In this document: piece by piece, positions 51,901 to 64,000 of the stretch
Position numbering within the stretch: the stretch's first letter is position 1
Layout of the letters: every line of letters starts with the position of its first letter
Assembly (NCBI RefSeq): GCF_964204645.1
Contig: NC_134031.1
Coordinates: forward strand, 1,240,001 to 1,304,000
Direction: 5' to 3'
Source of the DNA: Tubulanus polymorphus
Taxonomy: Eukaryota; Nemertea; Palaeonemertea; Tubulaniformes; Tubulanidae
DNA length: 64,000 nt
Notes under the pieces: model-generated
Told to the model about the DNA's origin: nothing
Seen by the model: only the letters and a program-made list of their open reading frames with translations
Database searches by the model: none
Program-made: the position numbers and the translations under genes

Positions 51901-54470
51901 TCAAACTCAACCGTTTTAGGCTTAAACTTTTTCGTGAAACTGGACCCAGGAGTCCAGATCACAGTTCAATTGATTCTACCATTAGAATTAGCGCCCATTC
52001 AGATTTCCCCGGTGTAACTCAGGTTTATGGATCTCACTCGTGTTTAATCAGTTAATCGCAGTGAAACTGTTTTGAAAGGTTTAATCGATGTCGCTGCTGT
52101 ATCCATGGATGCGTTTGTTGACAGACCGATGATATTTTCCGGATGATTAAATAGCGAGATTCATCGAGACAAATTGATCGTTTCTATAACGACATTTAAC
52201 AATCAGTAATATTTTATGTGAAATCCAACAGTCGCGCTGAACTACGCTTCAACGCTGAATATCTGTAAAACTAACAGAACATTCTCAACAACATCAAAAC
52301 AATACCATCTTAAATACCTTACCTTATTGTATTGTTGATTTGAGATTAATTTCGTTAAAGTTTGTAAAGTTGACATTTTTGACGGATGAAGAACGAAATC
52401 CTGATTCAGTGGTTTCCCCTGACTGCAATTCAAATTAAAATATCATTCTTAGTAACGAATCAAACAAGCCTGATGGGGGTGAGTGGTTCGTCTCAAATCT
52501 CATAAATTTTTTTTGTCTAATGACTTTATTCACAGAACTAGGAAGAGAACAGATTATCATTTGACAAAAAATTTGAGTTTCCTATCAGAGATATCTGTTG
52601 CTGTCTGATTCAATGAATACAAGACTACAAGAATTTGACTTCAAACTGTGCTTCTATAGGAATGAGATACTGGTTTTATGGTTGAGGGGGGGGGGGGGGT
52701 GGCTAGACACACGAGTTTCTTTTCAGAGATATCTGTTGCTGTGATTCAATGAGTTTTACAAGAAGTCGACTTCAAAAGAAGTTTAAACAGTAGTTGAATG
52801 CGATACCGGTATTCGATTATGACTTGAAGTCTTTGCTTGTTTTACAATGAAGGCAGCAGTAGGGCTCAGGGAGTCATTGTTAGATCGCGTGCTTCAAACA
52901 AACATTGCTTAAATATCTGAGTAATGAATATTGAATGAAGGCACGTATGAAGCACCGAGGGGGGTTAGTGGTGGGTGGTACCGGGTTAGGCAGGTACGAT
53001 TTAAATAACAGTTGAACCAACGTCACGCGAACAATAAATAATAAATCATTATCCGTTTAAATCGCCTTTCAACGTTTAAAGCCGTCGATTTTACGCACAA
53101 TTGTGTTTTACTTCACAGAGAAAAACACAATTCACTCGTAACAATGAAGACTTTAGAATTAGAAATTTATTAATAGCCCGTATTGTGCTTGTAGTAAGAA
53201 ATATTTGACAAAACTGAACTCATATAGGCCTATGAGGGGAAACATTTTGGAATTACCCTAACAATTACTCATTAAGAAATTTCAGCTTTACTAAATCAGA
53301 AAATAAAGTTTCACTGAATTAGACCTAATTAAGGTTCAAGTAGTTCAACATTTATACATTTACCTTGTTAAATAAGATTTTCTTAATTGGAAATTTCAGA
53401 TTTTACTCAAGATTTAGAAAAGGAAATTAGACTTACGCCGAGTATTTGTCCACTTGTTGTCGGTGTGAAAGGGTTAAACAGTTGTTCGTTGATTGTTGAT
53501 TGTTTTTGATTGGTTTACAGCCCTGAAACACCGAGTAACTGGGCACCTGCTGCTGCTGGGCGACTGTCTGTTTAATCAGTTCATTATTTTGGCTATAGGT
53601 GGCGACTGCGGGCTGCGGATACTCGGGGAACGTTCTCTGATGATGTCTCCAGCCAGCAGATGGCGTCGACGGTGGTTTAAGTTTTTTCCTCCGTTTCGCC
53701 GAGTTGAGTCGACTGGCCGATTTACTGCCAGACGGACTGTTTACGACGTGTCCCGACGCCGGGCGATCGCGCGTCGAAAAATTATAATAATCTCGCGGAG
53801 AGTCGAACTTTGAGGCGTTCGATGTGGGAACCTTGAACAACCCGGAGTACATACTAAAATTAAAATCGCCTCGATTCGTTAAAACTGGCGACGGTGACGC
53901 TCGATTATACAACTGTTCCACCGATATCAGCCGGTTTTTAGTGTTATCGTAAACCGGGTCTAATTTCACGGCTACAGTCGTCGAACTCCTCTGATGAAGC
54001 GAAGATGGTGCCACTGTCTCTGCATCTGTTCGATGATGATGAAATGATGATTGTGAACTAGTCGCTGCTATATCTCTAGACGCGTGCTCGCGACGATACT
54101 GTACGATATACCCTCGTGAATCGCTGTAATATTTAAACTCAAATTCAATCGGTTTTTCCTTCTGTTGGTATCCGTGATACGTCGATTCTCGTGGCGCCAC
54201 CTTCGACCCGGTTTCGTGACGGCGAATTCTTGTACCCGGTTTTTTCGAAGGCACGCTCACCCACCCGGTTACGAATAATTCCTTACCCTCAGGATCGCGA
54301 GCGCCGCCCCCACCACTTTTTAACGCCGAATCGAGCAAATCTTTAGATTCCTCGCTTGCCACAGCACCACCGGTATCAATATCCAGTAATCTCTCCACGA
54401 CATCCCGGTCGAATTTCTGGTCGAAATTCTCTCGAACTTCAGCAGCGCCTGCGGACGCCATACACATCAT
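48944..54470 (-). CDS. Unknown protein, 667 residues, conserved-looking C-terminal exon
   Basis: Four exons in phase: 53437-54470, 52323-52422, 50562-51362, 48944-49012, summing to exactly 668 codons. The N-terminal third has DVVERLLDID, a possible ordered patch (GKELFVTGWVSVPSKK) and EFEFKYYSDSRGYIVQYRRE; the rest is Ser/Pro/Gln-rich and probably disordered. A short helical stretch SLADFLEASIKEIERVSDEN is in exon 3. The final exon is only 22 residues (MWFDSSGRAYVSLAARYEPV then KK), aromatic and compact, which suggests a conserved terminal motif. No signal peptide or TM helix. I do not recognise the family. It is head-to-head with INPP5E, 675 bp apart. Confidence 0.7.
49283..49388. mobile_element. 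MITE-like element, family B, truncated
   Basis: Starts GGGGCCAGTTGCACAGACAA and ends near AACTGTTCAACTCTGG, with internal TTAAGACTAGTCTTAAAATG. Intron of the 667-residue gene. Confidence 0.5.
50039..50147. mobile_element. MITE-like element, family C, well preserved
   Basis: Ends GGACCCAGTTCCACAGTCGT and CACAACTGTGGAACTGGGTCC form a terminal inverted repeat; the interior is ACTCAGAGTTAACTC-rich. Intron of the 667-residue gene. Confidence 0.7.
51505..51725. repeat. Dispersed repeat family D
   Basis: Contains TCAGGGAATCCAAAGTTCCA, GGTTCCTTGTGCAACTTGTT and ACCAGCAAGAAGAACAAGAT. Same orientation as the copy at 30020. Confidence 0.6.
51817..51950. mobile_element. MITE-like element, family A, best preserved
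   Basis: 134 bp with terminal inverted repeats GGGCCCGGTTTCACGAAAAA and TTTTTCGTGAAACTGGACCC. Interior as in the other family A copies. Intron of the 667-residue gene. Confidence 0.8.
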
Positions 54471-55145
54471 GACATTTTATAAATCAATGTTTCATTTTGT
54501 CTAAAATCTGGTAATCGATGGTAAAATACTTCACTTGTTATTGCTGTTCTTTTCTCGGCGGAGATGCGCAGCGCGATCAGTTTGACAGTTTACACTCGAG
54601 TGCACATGGCTAATGCATAGTGATAAACAACATTAGGCTGATCAATCAGTGGATACTCCACCCTCTGAACTAACTCAAGATGAACTAAACAGCGCCGGGA
54701 GGAAACCCTAAACCTAACCAGCCAGATCAGCCATCCGCCCCGAATAAACTCCGGTTCACAGGATTCCACCGGTATATTTCTCCGGTTCGGGGATTCCGGT
54801 AGTGGTTCGGTAATTCCGGAAGTACTGTAGACGGTAGTGACGCACGTAATAAATCGGGGATTACGGAAATGATTACGCGAACCACTAGCAACAAGTTGTA
54901 AACAAATTATTTTGATAGTAACTCAACGAAATGGAGAAACACGATTAGTGAAGTAAGATTCATTAGAACAGTAATTAACACTCTAGGGCTAATTAGTAAT
55001 TAAACTGCTTGTTGAAACACAGCATTCGAGAGTGGTCCAAAAATAATTAATCGCATTCTTCCTCGCTTAGCATTTATGTTCACTACTAACTACGACAATT
55101 CCATGTCTGTTCCATTCTGTTAACTGTTTAATTTTTTGTTATCAG
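54471..55145. promoter_or_regulatory. Head-to-head promoter region, 667-residue unknown / INPP5E
   Basis: 675 bp between two divergent start codons, with repeated CCGGTT/TTCCGG motifs (54760-54830). An AG acceptor directly precedes the INPP5E ATG (ATCAG|ATG), so a 5' leader exon of INPP5E probably lies in this region. No obvious TATA box on either side and no clear RFX X-box by eye. Confidence 0.4.
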
Positions 55146-58100
55146 ATGGAGATTGAAGTTGTGGGCGCCATGGGTACAGAGGAGGAAGGCACGACGTCGA
55201 CGCCGCGCAGCGGGCGCAAGAAGAAATCAGCGCTGCTCTCGAGATTAGCGATGAAAAAGAAAGAGAATTTATCGGACGATAGTGATTTCGGTTCGCACGT
55301 CAGTTTACAGGACGACCAGAAAACAGATAGTATCAGTATTAATAACAGCTCTACCGGGGAACACCGGGTGGGAAACCATCCCGGTACTGGAGGGGGAATC
55401 CCCGTTACTACAGCGGGAATCCCCGGTAGTACAGGGCGACCTTCTATAACCCCTCGACAGCTCAAACGTGAACCAGCCCTGACTGATGAGAAATCATCTA
55501 ACATTGATGAATCGTTAAAAAATGAATCCGAAATTGTCTCTTCGGTGAATCGAGTCCCTTCCGATTCGACATTACAGAAAATACGTTCCTACAACGTAGC
55601 TAGCGATTTACCGGAGGTCGCCGTCGAGAGTCAATTTAAACCGCAACCTCCGCGACGACCTTCGGATACTAAAGACAGCAGTGAAAAGCGCTCAAATGGA
55701 ATTCACAGCGAGAATTCCGGATTAAGACGACCTCGGAATGTCAGCGGTGGAAATGACAGCTCAGACGGACCATCGGCTCCGCAACGACCTTCAGAATATA
55801 ATACGAATAAACAATTGAATTCAACCGATGACGAATACAATCGAATAAAACACGGAGAACGTCCAAATTTTAAACTCGATTTATCTTCGCGAGATAGCGC
55901 CGAATCGACGAAGGAATCGGACGATGCCGATTCTGATTTAAATAACACGAAAAGCGAACTTCAGGCGGAGTACGAGAGTATTCTAACGAGTACCCCTCGC
56001 GCCGAGTTACCCCTCCCTCCGTCTGGTCGACCCCCGAAACGACTATCACCCGTAATCGGAGCTTCGACTCCTCCTCCGATGGATGCAGATATCTCGTCTA
56101 CGGGTTTGCGGACTTCCTATAAATCGGATATGAGTAAAACGCGGGCGGAAAGGGCGTCGCGAGCTACGTTTTCGAGTTTCGGACAAACAGGAACGAGTAG
56201 CGATTTGGGGTCGTTGCGATCGTTACAAACTCAATCTTCATTACCTTTAATTACAACCAAACAAGCAAGAGAAAGGTAACAACTTCATGTGTGTGATTAA
56301 CATAGTTGTTCCAGGGGCTGCTGTTGCTCGAAAGCTGGTTAAAGATAACCAGTGGATAGTTGACATAGTGACAATTTAAACTGCTTTGTGTTTCAATCTA
56401 CCATTGTAAATATCAGAGGCTGCTGTTGCTCAATAGTCAGTTAGAGTTAACTGGTGGAAAAACACCATGGTAACAATGCTTTAAATGTCACTATGTCAAC
56501 TATCCACTGGTTAACTTAAACTGGTTAACTTTCGAGCGAACTGTCTCTTGATGGTCAGAACTCTATCCAACTTTTCAGCAACTTGACTTCACAGCTATTC
56601 AAACTATACAGTAAACTGTTTCTTACTCAGTCGTGTTTGGGGAGGGGGGCTGCTGCTGTAAATATTCTACTCAGTTGAGAATCAGGGAAATAGAAAAGTT
56701 TTTCCAAATGAATTGAGTAAAATATTCACTTGAGAATCAGAGAACTCGGTGGCGTTGGGGGCATATTTTGCTGGGGCATATTTCGCCGAGTTGATTATCA
56801 AGGAACTCTGTAGTATTGGGGGCATATTTCATTGAGTTGACAACAGGGAACTCGGTAGCGTTGAGAATGCCGTAAATATTTCACCGAGTTGACAATCAGG
56901 GAAATAAAACCTTTTTCCAAATACATTTGAGCAAAATTCACGTCCTAGAAGTCTATTGATCTATAATGGTTCGAGTAAGGAGGAGTTTACTGTATATTCA
57001 AGAATTACCAATATTACAATTATATTTACTTTGTTTAAGGTATATAAACATCGCTTGATTAATTGCATTATCGTTGATAAATGTTCACATGGATTAAATC
57101 GGTTATTTGTAGAAGTTTCCTCGTCGGAAGTGTAAATAAAAGTCTCCTCGGATCGGAGGAATTAGAACGATGTTTTCCCGATCGTAAAATTCGAGTGTTT
57201 TCCGCTACGTGGAATATGTGCGGAATTCAACCGAAAGATCTTCCGAATACGTTAAACGATTTCCTATTGCCGGAGACTATTGATTATATGCCTGATGTAG
57301 TGACAGTCGGTAGTCAGGAAACTTGTACTGATAGGTAAGATTTTAGGCTAACGAAAAATGATACCTTGTTTCTCCTAATCGGCTGAGTCTCTTTGTAAAT
57401 AGCAATAAGATTAAGATTTATACGTAATCAATTCATTTCTATAACTGCTGGGTCTGTTAATATGGTTAGCTAAAAATTAATGCACAGGGTAGATAGGTGG
57501 CCAGGTTAACTAAAGCTCTGGGGCCGGTTCCATATTCAAGACTTAAAACAAAAAGTGGTCTTAAATCTTAAGACTGGTCTTAAGTTGTTAGATTGGCTCT
57601 CGAACTTAGAACGGTCTTATGTCTAAGCCATGACTATGAAACCGGCCCCTGCAGACAGAGAAACAAGGGATTTTTTTAGCCTGAGACAGATGACTTTTTT
57701 GAACTTTCATTCTGAGATATAATTCAAGGTTTTACATGTTATTTATTGTATTGTTTATCATTGATACAGACACGAATGGGAAGTTCGAATACAAGAAACA
57801 CTAGGTCCGACGCATGTGATGGTTCACTCGTGTCAACACGGTACCTTACATTTATGCGTATTCATCAAAAGAGATTTAGTTTGGTATTGTTCAGGTTAGT
57901 GCGAATGTATCAGGATTAATTAATACAGATGTATTTCATCCACTGCAAATATCAGTAGGGGGCTGTTTTACACAGTACTTACTCAAAATCTTGCTGATAT
58001 TCATCAACATGCAGTTTAAGTGTGAATTTACCAATTTTGACCCCTCCCTTTAATGTAAAATGCCACCTGATGAACTTACAACCCCCCCCCCCCCTGATAA

Positions 58101-61100
58101 ACACCAACTCTGCCTAACACAACAGAACTAGTGAACAATGATATGATGAGGTAAAACTTTGCAATGAAGATTTAAGTCTCACAATCATGTGGCAGCTGAA
58201 AAGTTAGAACATCGAAACGTTAAGATTTATTTCTTCTGGTTCTTTCTACCATATAAACTGCATGACATGTTGTATCTTGGGTCATTCATTGATAACGGTT
58301 TTTAGTGAAGAAGTAGAAATTCGGATTATTAAAGAAAAATTTTAACATTTCGGCTTCGTGATTATTGTGGGTCTTATATATGTCACACTGCTGCACTTGT
58401 TTGTTCTTCTCTTAGTTCATTATTGATGAATAATGTTCTATTTCAGTTCCGGAAGACGCTTGTTTAACTACGAGAAAAGCTATCCGTACGAAAGGTTGCG
58501 TCGGTATTAGTTTAACTATATTCGGAACGTCTTTTCTATTTCTTACTTCACATTTTAAACGTAAGTATATAATTCAGTATAAAATTACGCGTATTACGTT
58601 CATATTTAAAGCTCTCATATCGTTGTGTGTCGGCATATCATATTTATTTTCGGTGGAAATTAAAGGTTTATTTGCTTTTTTCCCAGATGAAAAACATAAA
58701 CCGCGCTATGCTGTTGCAAGTATGTAGGCCAAACAATCCATTATATTTATGCAAATAAACGCAATATCTTTATTTAAGGCTCTAATTTTTGCAGCAGGCA
58801 TTTATCACAATTCACCGACTAGAGGACTAAATAGAAAAATTGAAATAGAAATTTGTTAGATACATGTAACTCCCCCAGCCCCCTGCACGCCCATCATAGC
58901 TTTGCCATGTACATGTACAAACATGTACAATGATTGAACAGTAACTTGAAATTCACAATAGCAAGCAGCGAGCTTTTTTACAATTCACTCAACCAGCTTC
59001 AGTGATAGAACATCATTAAAAATTGTTCTTCAAATTCGTAGAAACTTAATTCTCGAGTGAATACTGATAGGTTTAAGGTACGGCAGTCTAAATTACAGCT
59101 AGTCATTAAAACAGGCCCCAAATGGAAACGTGATTTCCGTCTCAATGAGTATTGTAGCATCAATTTCTACCAACTAGCTAGCGTTTGTTGAAATACATGA
59201 AATAGAAAAGGTGAAATAGTTTTTGATGATCCCCAAATGAAGCTTTTTGGCATCGCTGCCTCTTATTTAACGTGATCATGAAAGTAATAATGATAACATT
59301 CTCATTCATTTTTAACGATCGAATATTTTCACGCAATAAAAGGTATATCTCCATGTGCGATTGTTTACCTAATACAAACTGACATACTAACGTCATTCTC
59401 TTATCAAGGATTTTGTGCGGGCTATAAACATAATCCTTGATAGGGTTTTTTAATGCTACCTTCTCTTGGAAACATCACCCAGGCCAAGTTGCACCGTCGT
59501 GAGGGCTTTAATTGTAAGATTAGTTATAGAAGAAAGATGATTTAAGACTGGTCTTTAGTTTAAGCCTTCACTGTGCAACTGACGCTGAAGAAATGGAGTC
59601 GCTTTCGTTAAAAGTATTCCCAGAAAACTACCGATACTGTGAATAATCAAAACTTTACGGTGAACTCACTCAGAGTTCTGTATCAGTATCTGTAAGCTTT
59701 CTTAATTGAAACTCAGTTGCGTTGGAACTGCAGCGACTGCACCGGCGAAAGCCGCGGCAATAATTTACTGAATGACGTTTTTTTTTCTTTGAATCTGTCC
59801 AAAATTGGCATTTGGCCGCAGCAATACAACATTGCTTCCTGAAACTTCAGTTTTTTGTGCTCCATTTTCTAGTGTGTACCGGGTATGTAAACAATTTAAG
59901 GTAGCATGTTTAGAAGCTGTGGAATTGTTTTTCTTATTTTCTATTTTCCAGCAGCAGACGGCCGTTTGAAAGAACGCGTTGAAGACTACAATAAAACAAT
60001 CAAAAACCTTGACCTTCCAAAACGTGTCGTAGTCAATGAGTTTACGGCTAAAGGTAAATTAGGAAGATAAACTAATCACAGTCGACCAACAATTATTCGC
60101 CACCCTTCGTTTTCCACCCTTATTTTGAATGCTTGATTGCAAGAATTTAAGTTCATTTCAATAGTTATGATGTTAAGTTATCTGCCAGCCTTGATCATCA
60201 GTCAGCACTACAGCAGTGTGAAAGATAACTGAAAGTTGTCTGTATTACAGTAAACCGCACCTAACTCAAACAAGTTGGGACTGAAAAAAAATTAGTATGA
60301 GTTAAGGATCCGAAAAATTAGTGATATACTGTAGTAATTCTGGGCCCAGTTTCGAGAAAAAGTTTAAGCCTAAAACGATTAAGTTTGAATTGTTGTCCTC
60401 ATTGAAAACATGAAGTAACCAATGGCAATTACACCAAAAATTTGAGTTTAACTTTTTTGTGAAACTGTGCCCTGGTGTTGATATGTTCAGAAATGAATTT
60501 GTTATTGCGAATTGTAATTATGCAGCTGATGACGTAACAGCTCGATTTGACTGCGTTTTCTGGGGAGGTGATATGAATTTTCGAATCGAACGCCCGAGGC
60601 ATATTGTCGACACCGTCATGAACGCCATCGCTCAGAAAGAACATCCTAATTTCGAGGATCTGTTGATGGGTGATGAGTTATACAAAGCTAGAATGGAAGG
60701 TCGGTATTTAATCAATGATCATTTAATCACCATTTATTTTCTCCTCGAGAATAAAATGGGACTAAAATGAAATCATGTCTCTGCAGGAACCGCGTTTCAG
60801 GAGTTTCAAGAAGGACGTATTAATTTTGCTCCCACCTATAAATTTGATATCGGCACGGATAATTATGACACATCACCTACTCTTAGAATTCCATCCTATT
60901 GCGTAAGTCATTATTCAGTAGAATTTTATCCTCTAATTCAGAAAGAGATGGAAAATATATTACTTTTCAATTCGTGAATTATTTATCTATCTTAAGCATT
61001 ATATGGAATACAGTACTTCTTATGTTTAACATCTATAAGCATTTAAAAAAACATGTAAAATACTGGACCTGGTTCTACAGGTTAAATTTGACTTTGTTAT

Positions 61101-61918
61101 GAACTGCTTGTAATTTTAAATCAGAGTTAACTCAAACCACTTGATAATTACCTCCAAGCCTAGTCCTTAACCTGTCTGTGGTTTAGTTTCACGATCGGAT
61201 ATTTTCACAAACGTTGGTATAAGCCTATCCGATTATAAAAAGCTAACCACCAACGATTAGGTAACTAACTACTCCAAGCCCTTACTCACAATTATGGAGG
61301 TGGATCCTGGTAACTTAGTCTCTTTATATTTTCACAAATTGTCGTGGAAAATTCACGTTTTTCCTTTTCATCTGATTATAGGATCGAGTATTATTTCGTT
61401 GCCGTAAGAAACACGGAATCGTCTGTCATTTCTACGATAGCGTCGACTCGATCAAAATATCAGATCATCGTCCTGTTTACGGTCTTTATGAGGTCGATAT
61501 CAAACCAGGAAGAGACAAGTAAGTAACCATTTTAAAACTCAATAACTCAAAGTTTCTTAATCCAATTTGTATCATGGAATTATCAAACGTTTTTTTTACA
61601 GTATTCCGTTATCAGGAGGCATGTTTGACCGAAATGTTTTCATGGAAGGTATGTAAATCTAAAATGCCGTAAGAAATCTTTGAAAGTCAGTAATTTGTTA
61701 ACATACTTCATAAACAGCCCCTTATCAAGTCCATTTCACAGTTGCGGATCTGAATTATGGAAATACACCACGTGTTTTTCTTTTTTTCGGATTTTATGAA
61801 CTAAAAATATAATGAAAAATTTGATGTTTGTTTTTTTTTAGCCACGGCGAGACGCGTGAAGCTTCAAGACAGCCATAAGAATTCCGAGAAATCCAGTTCA
61901 ATATGCAGCATACAGTAA
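55146..61918 (+). CDS. INPP5E: Inositol polyphosphate 5-phosphatase E (ciliary)
   Basis: 5-phosphatase for PI(4,5)P2 and PI(3,4,5)P3 that sets ciliary membrane phosphoinositides. Ten exons in phase: 55146-56275, 57113-57334, 57770-57894, 58447-58560, 59952-60053, 60526-60699, 60787-60902, 61382-61518, 61602-61648, 61842-61918; 747 residues (human 644). The N-terminal half is Ser/Pro-rich with PPRRPSDTK and [10 protein letters not shown]. The catalytic domain has ATWNMCG (Asn411), GSQETC (Glu446), WGGDMNFR (Asp580, Asn582), [15 protein letters not shown] and SDHRPVYG (Asp689, His690). FDRNVFME at about 715 matches the ciliary-targeting site FDRELYL only partly. The C-terminus CSIQ is a CaaX box for farnesylation, as in vertebrate INPP5E. 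A poly(A) signal AATAAA is at 62571. Confidence 0.96.
56640..56905. repeat. Degenerate 58-bp repeat, same family as 45135
   Basis: Repeated TTTCACCGAGTTGACAATCA and GGGAACTCGGTAGCGTTGAG units in the first INPP5E intron. Confidence 0.6.
57520..57649. mobile_element. MITE-like element, family B
   Basis: Starts GGGGCCGGTTCCATATTCAA and ends CATGACTATGAAACCGGCCCC, with the internal TCTTAAGACTGGTCTTAAGT. INPP5E intron. Confidence 0.7.
59480..59582. mobile_element. MITE-like element, family B, diverged
   Basis: Starts AGGCCAAGTTGCACCGTCGT and ends CCTTCACTGTGCAACTG. INPP5E intron. Confidence 0.5.
60341..60475. mobile_element. MITE-like element, family A, inverted orientation
   Basis: Starts TGGGCCCAGTTTCGAGAAAA and ends TTTTTTGTGAAACTGTGCCC; the interior is the reverse complement of the copy at 51817. 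It ends about 50 bp before the INPP5E exon at 60526. Confidence 0.75.
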
Positions 61919-63522
61919 ACCTGAGCATTTGAAAATATTATCAAAACTAATAGAAATACAATGACCGATACATGTGTGCTCATCAACTGATTATCTATTA
62001 ATTGCCTGTCATTATTTGCTGTTCAACTGTTTTTTACATTATTGAATAGTGTTACAGTCTCTTCTCCTTTTTAGATATTTTCACAGGGGCTTGTCATAAT
62101 TTGATGGAGGATGGATGACACCAGTATCCCTATATAAAAAAGAATCTTATCATTTTTATCTAAAAATCTTTTTTATATAGGGATACCTCTATCAAATTGT
62201 GACAAGCCCCTGTGGATATTTTTACCAAGTTTTATTGTCAAATTATAGAATTCTAGACATTTACTGTTTTAAACAAAGTAAGTTTGTATGTATTTTACCA
62301 CAACCGAATCCGTGACAAAATTATAGAAGCTTTAAAGACAAATTATGTAAAATTGCCTCATTTTGTTTTAACTGTTATCATCGTTATGTATGAATCGTTG
62401 TTATAAAGTTCTTCATTGACGTCACACCTATTGCGTCATATTGGCCGTTTAATTGTTAGGGCCAGGTGCTCTTGGCGTCAATATGACGAGCTGTGACGTC
62501 ACTCGAGGATTTACGTATCTAGTAGTATATTGTGTAGTTGCCAAATGAATGTATTTCGTAATCGTGTATGAATAAAATATGTTGACCTATTATCAAAAAA
62601 CATCGTGGTGGACGTGTTCAATCTAATTTGTATTTTATAGGGGAATTGTCTGATTGGTCATCATTATCGTCATCGTTATCCCCGTTAATCTGGGGATGTG
62701 ACCGCGTGATGCGGCGTTCATAAACATGACGTTGAAGATTGCAACAACAGTTTAAACTCCGCAGAGGGTTGGACTTTGAAAACTGGACACTAGAAGATTA
62801 TGTTGTCCGGTAATCGAACTGGCCATAGTACCCATGGAGTAAGGGAGACTACTGAGAGTAATGAACAATCCCGAATCAGGAACTGCAGAATCCTGAAGAA
62901 CAAGATGTTTCGATATTTGTTTGGAATTTTGTGGTTTCTACGGTACCCCTAGCTGTTTTTATTGCAAGTTCTGTTCTCTGATACTCGGCTCCTGTGGGTT
63001 CGTCTGTTACTTCTGATCTGGTCACATTCCACCTTACGACGGCTATAGTTCGTCAACAGTCGAAACGTTGTGGTCTCATATTGATAAAATTTCATCATAT
63101 ACATGTATAGAATTCTATTTTGGGATTTCTGCATTCAAGATCTACAGTTTACACGGATTAGAGTGTTTTATTCGACTTCTAAATTGAAGCTGTTTCGAGG
63201 CGCGTGAATTTATGCTGCATTCTTCCTGATGAATGAAAGCTTTGAATGAATCGCAAAGAAAATATATCGACAGTAAAATTTTGAATTCAATTTCAAAGTT
63301 AAGAAAAGAATCTACATTAAAATTGAATCCAATTTGAAAGTGAATGTCAAACTAAAAGCCGATTGTATAGACATTGACACCTAATTCAATGCTCGGATTC
63401 TCAAACGCAAAAGCTAATACAATTTACTTCACTAAAGCTCAATATTCATCAGCTCATCAAGTTGTATCACACAGCATTTGATTTGATATCGCGGCTTCTG
63501 AAGAGAGAGATGCAACTCGGAC
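61919..63522. other. Intergenic region INPP5E / second GPCR
   Basis: INPP5E 3' flank (AATAAA at 62571-62576) and the upstream region of the GPCR. It holds the hairpin element at 62082 and a short 7-codon upstream ORF just before the GPCR ATG. No further gene is seen. Confidence 0.4.
62082..62214. mobile_element. MITE-like hairpin element
   Basis: Left CACAGGGGCTTGTCATAATT and right AATTGTGACAAGCCCCTGTG are inverted. GTATCCCTATATAAAAAAGA is also mirrored by TTTTTTATATAGGGATAC, leaving a loop of about 25 bp. A partial relative (ACAGGGGCTTGTCACAAT) occurs at about 13694. Confidence 0.75.
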
Positions 63523-64000
63523 ATGAATCTTAACTCATCCCGACCGGTTTTCCTTTATTATACCGGTCTTATCCAGTCATTGCCTCGTTACGGTACGAAA
63601 CAACTGCGTGACATACAAACTGTAACTTTACCGATCATCGCCTTTTTCGGGATAATCGGAAATGTTTGTAGTTTTCTAGTGATGACAAGTAAGAAATTCC
63701 GTGTGTTTTCATACGCTCAATATTTAGCAGCGCTTTCTGTTTTTGATACTTTAACTCTGATAGGTTACACTTTACCTTGCATTAATTACGCATCGTATCC
63801 AAATATTTTAGTTCAATTTTACAATCCGGAAATGTGTAAAATATATGAATATATTCTCGCAGTTTTGGATGCGATAAGTTCATGGTTAGTGATCGTTATC
63901 AGCGCAGAGCGTTTGTCTATTGTCGTTTGGCCATTTGCGGCGAGGAGAATTGCGACACCGTCATTTTCACGTAAAGTTATGTTCGTCCTATTCATATTGA
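63523..64000 (+). CDS. Rhodopsin-like GPCR, N-terminal part (cut by window edge)
   Basis: 159 open codons running off the end of the window. A short extracellular N-terminus with NSS glycosylation site is followed by TM1 (LPIIAFFGIIGNVCSFLVM, with the class A Gly-Asn), TM2 (YLAALSVFDTLTLIGY), and an ECL1 Cys in EMCKIYEYIL. TM3 ends VIVISAERLSIV, where AERL stands in place of DRY. This is typical of invertebrate peptide-receptor-like class A GPCRs. No intron is seen in the visible part. The ligand is unknown. Confidence 0.85.
   Translation, partial: MNLNSSRPVFLYYTGLIQSLPRYGTKQLRDIQTVTLPIIAFFGIIGNVCSFLVMTSKKFRVFSYAQYLAALSVFDTLTLIGYTLPCINYASYPNILVQFYNPEMCKIYEYILAVLDAISSWLVIVISAERLSIVVWPFAARRIATPSFSRKVMFVLFIL

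Overview
The window is nuclear DNA from an animal. Genes are split by short GT-AG introns, mostly 80-600 bp, and all the named families are metazoan. A sperm CatSper subunit, a ciliary INPP5E, a crossveinless-2/BMPER homologue and lineage-specific rhodopsin-like receptors suggest an aquatic invertebrate with flagellated sperm, plausibly lophotrochozoan. The sequence alone cannot fix the phylum. Introns and spacers are full of short inverted-repeat elements (MITE-like), one tRNA-derived SINE and several minisatellites.

Layout from left to right: an unresolved minus-strand locus (62-718); CATSPERB on + (1075-10777); TTI1 on - (11357-18921, 23 exons); a single-exon GPCR on - (19929-20936); a new-looking type I membrane protein on - (21770-27307: signal peptide, an 11-residue repeat stalk, three TSP1, one Ig, one EGF, TM, tyrosine-rich tail); CSTF1 on - (28083-31565); QTRT2 on - (32180-34613); intronless BMPER/crossveinless-2 on - (34799-36964); a 105-residue small membrane protein on + (37801-38824), 27 bp upstream of FBXO38 on + (38852-46081); a 170-residue unknown on - (47637-48149); a four-exon unknown of 667 residues on - (48944-54470); INPP5E on + (55146-61918), head-to-head with it; and the first 159 codons of a second GPCR on + (63523 to the edge).

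For CATSPERB, TTI1, the TSP1/Ig/EGF gene, CSTF1, QTRT2, INPP5E and the 667-residue unknown I rebuilt the exons by hand from splice sites and phase. Each sums to a whole number of codons, and the named ones come out close to the vertebrate length (for example TTI1 1094, CSTF1 430, QTRT2 412 residues). FBXO38 is the exception: three single-base frame breaks lie within about 1 kb around a poly(A)/CT tract. There is no sign of an operon-scale pathway; these are mostly unrelated housekeeping genes (PIKK assembly, mRNA 3' processing, tRNA queuosine, ubiquitin ligation), signalling genes (BMP, phosphoinositide, GPCR) and sperm/cilium genes. The points most worth a second look are the TSP1/Ig/EGF receptor, the small-ORF/FBXO38 pair, the intronless BMPER, the FBXO38 frame breaks and the MITE families, one copy of which has expanded into a tandem array.
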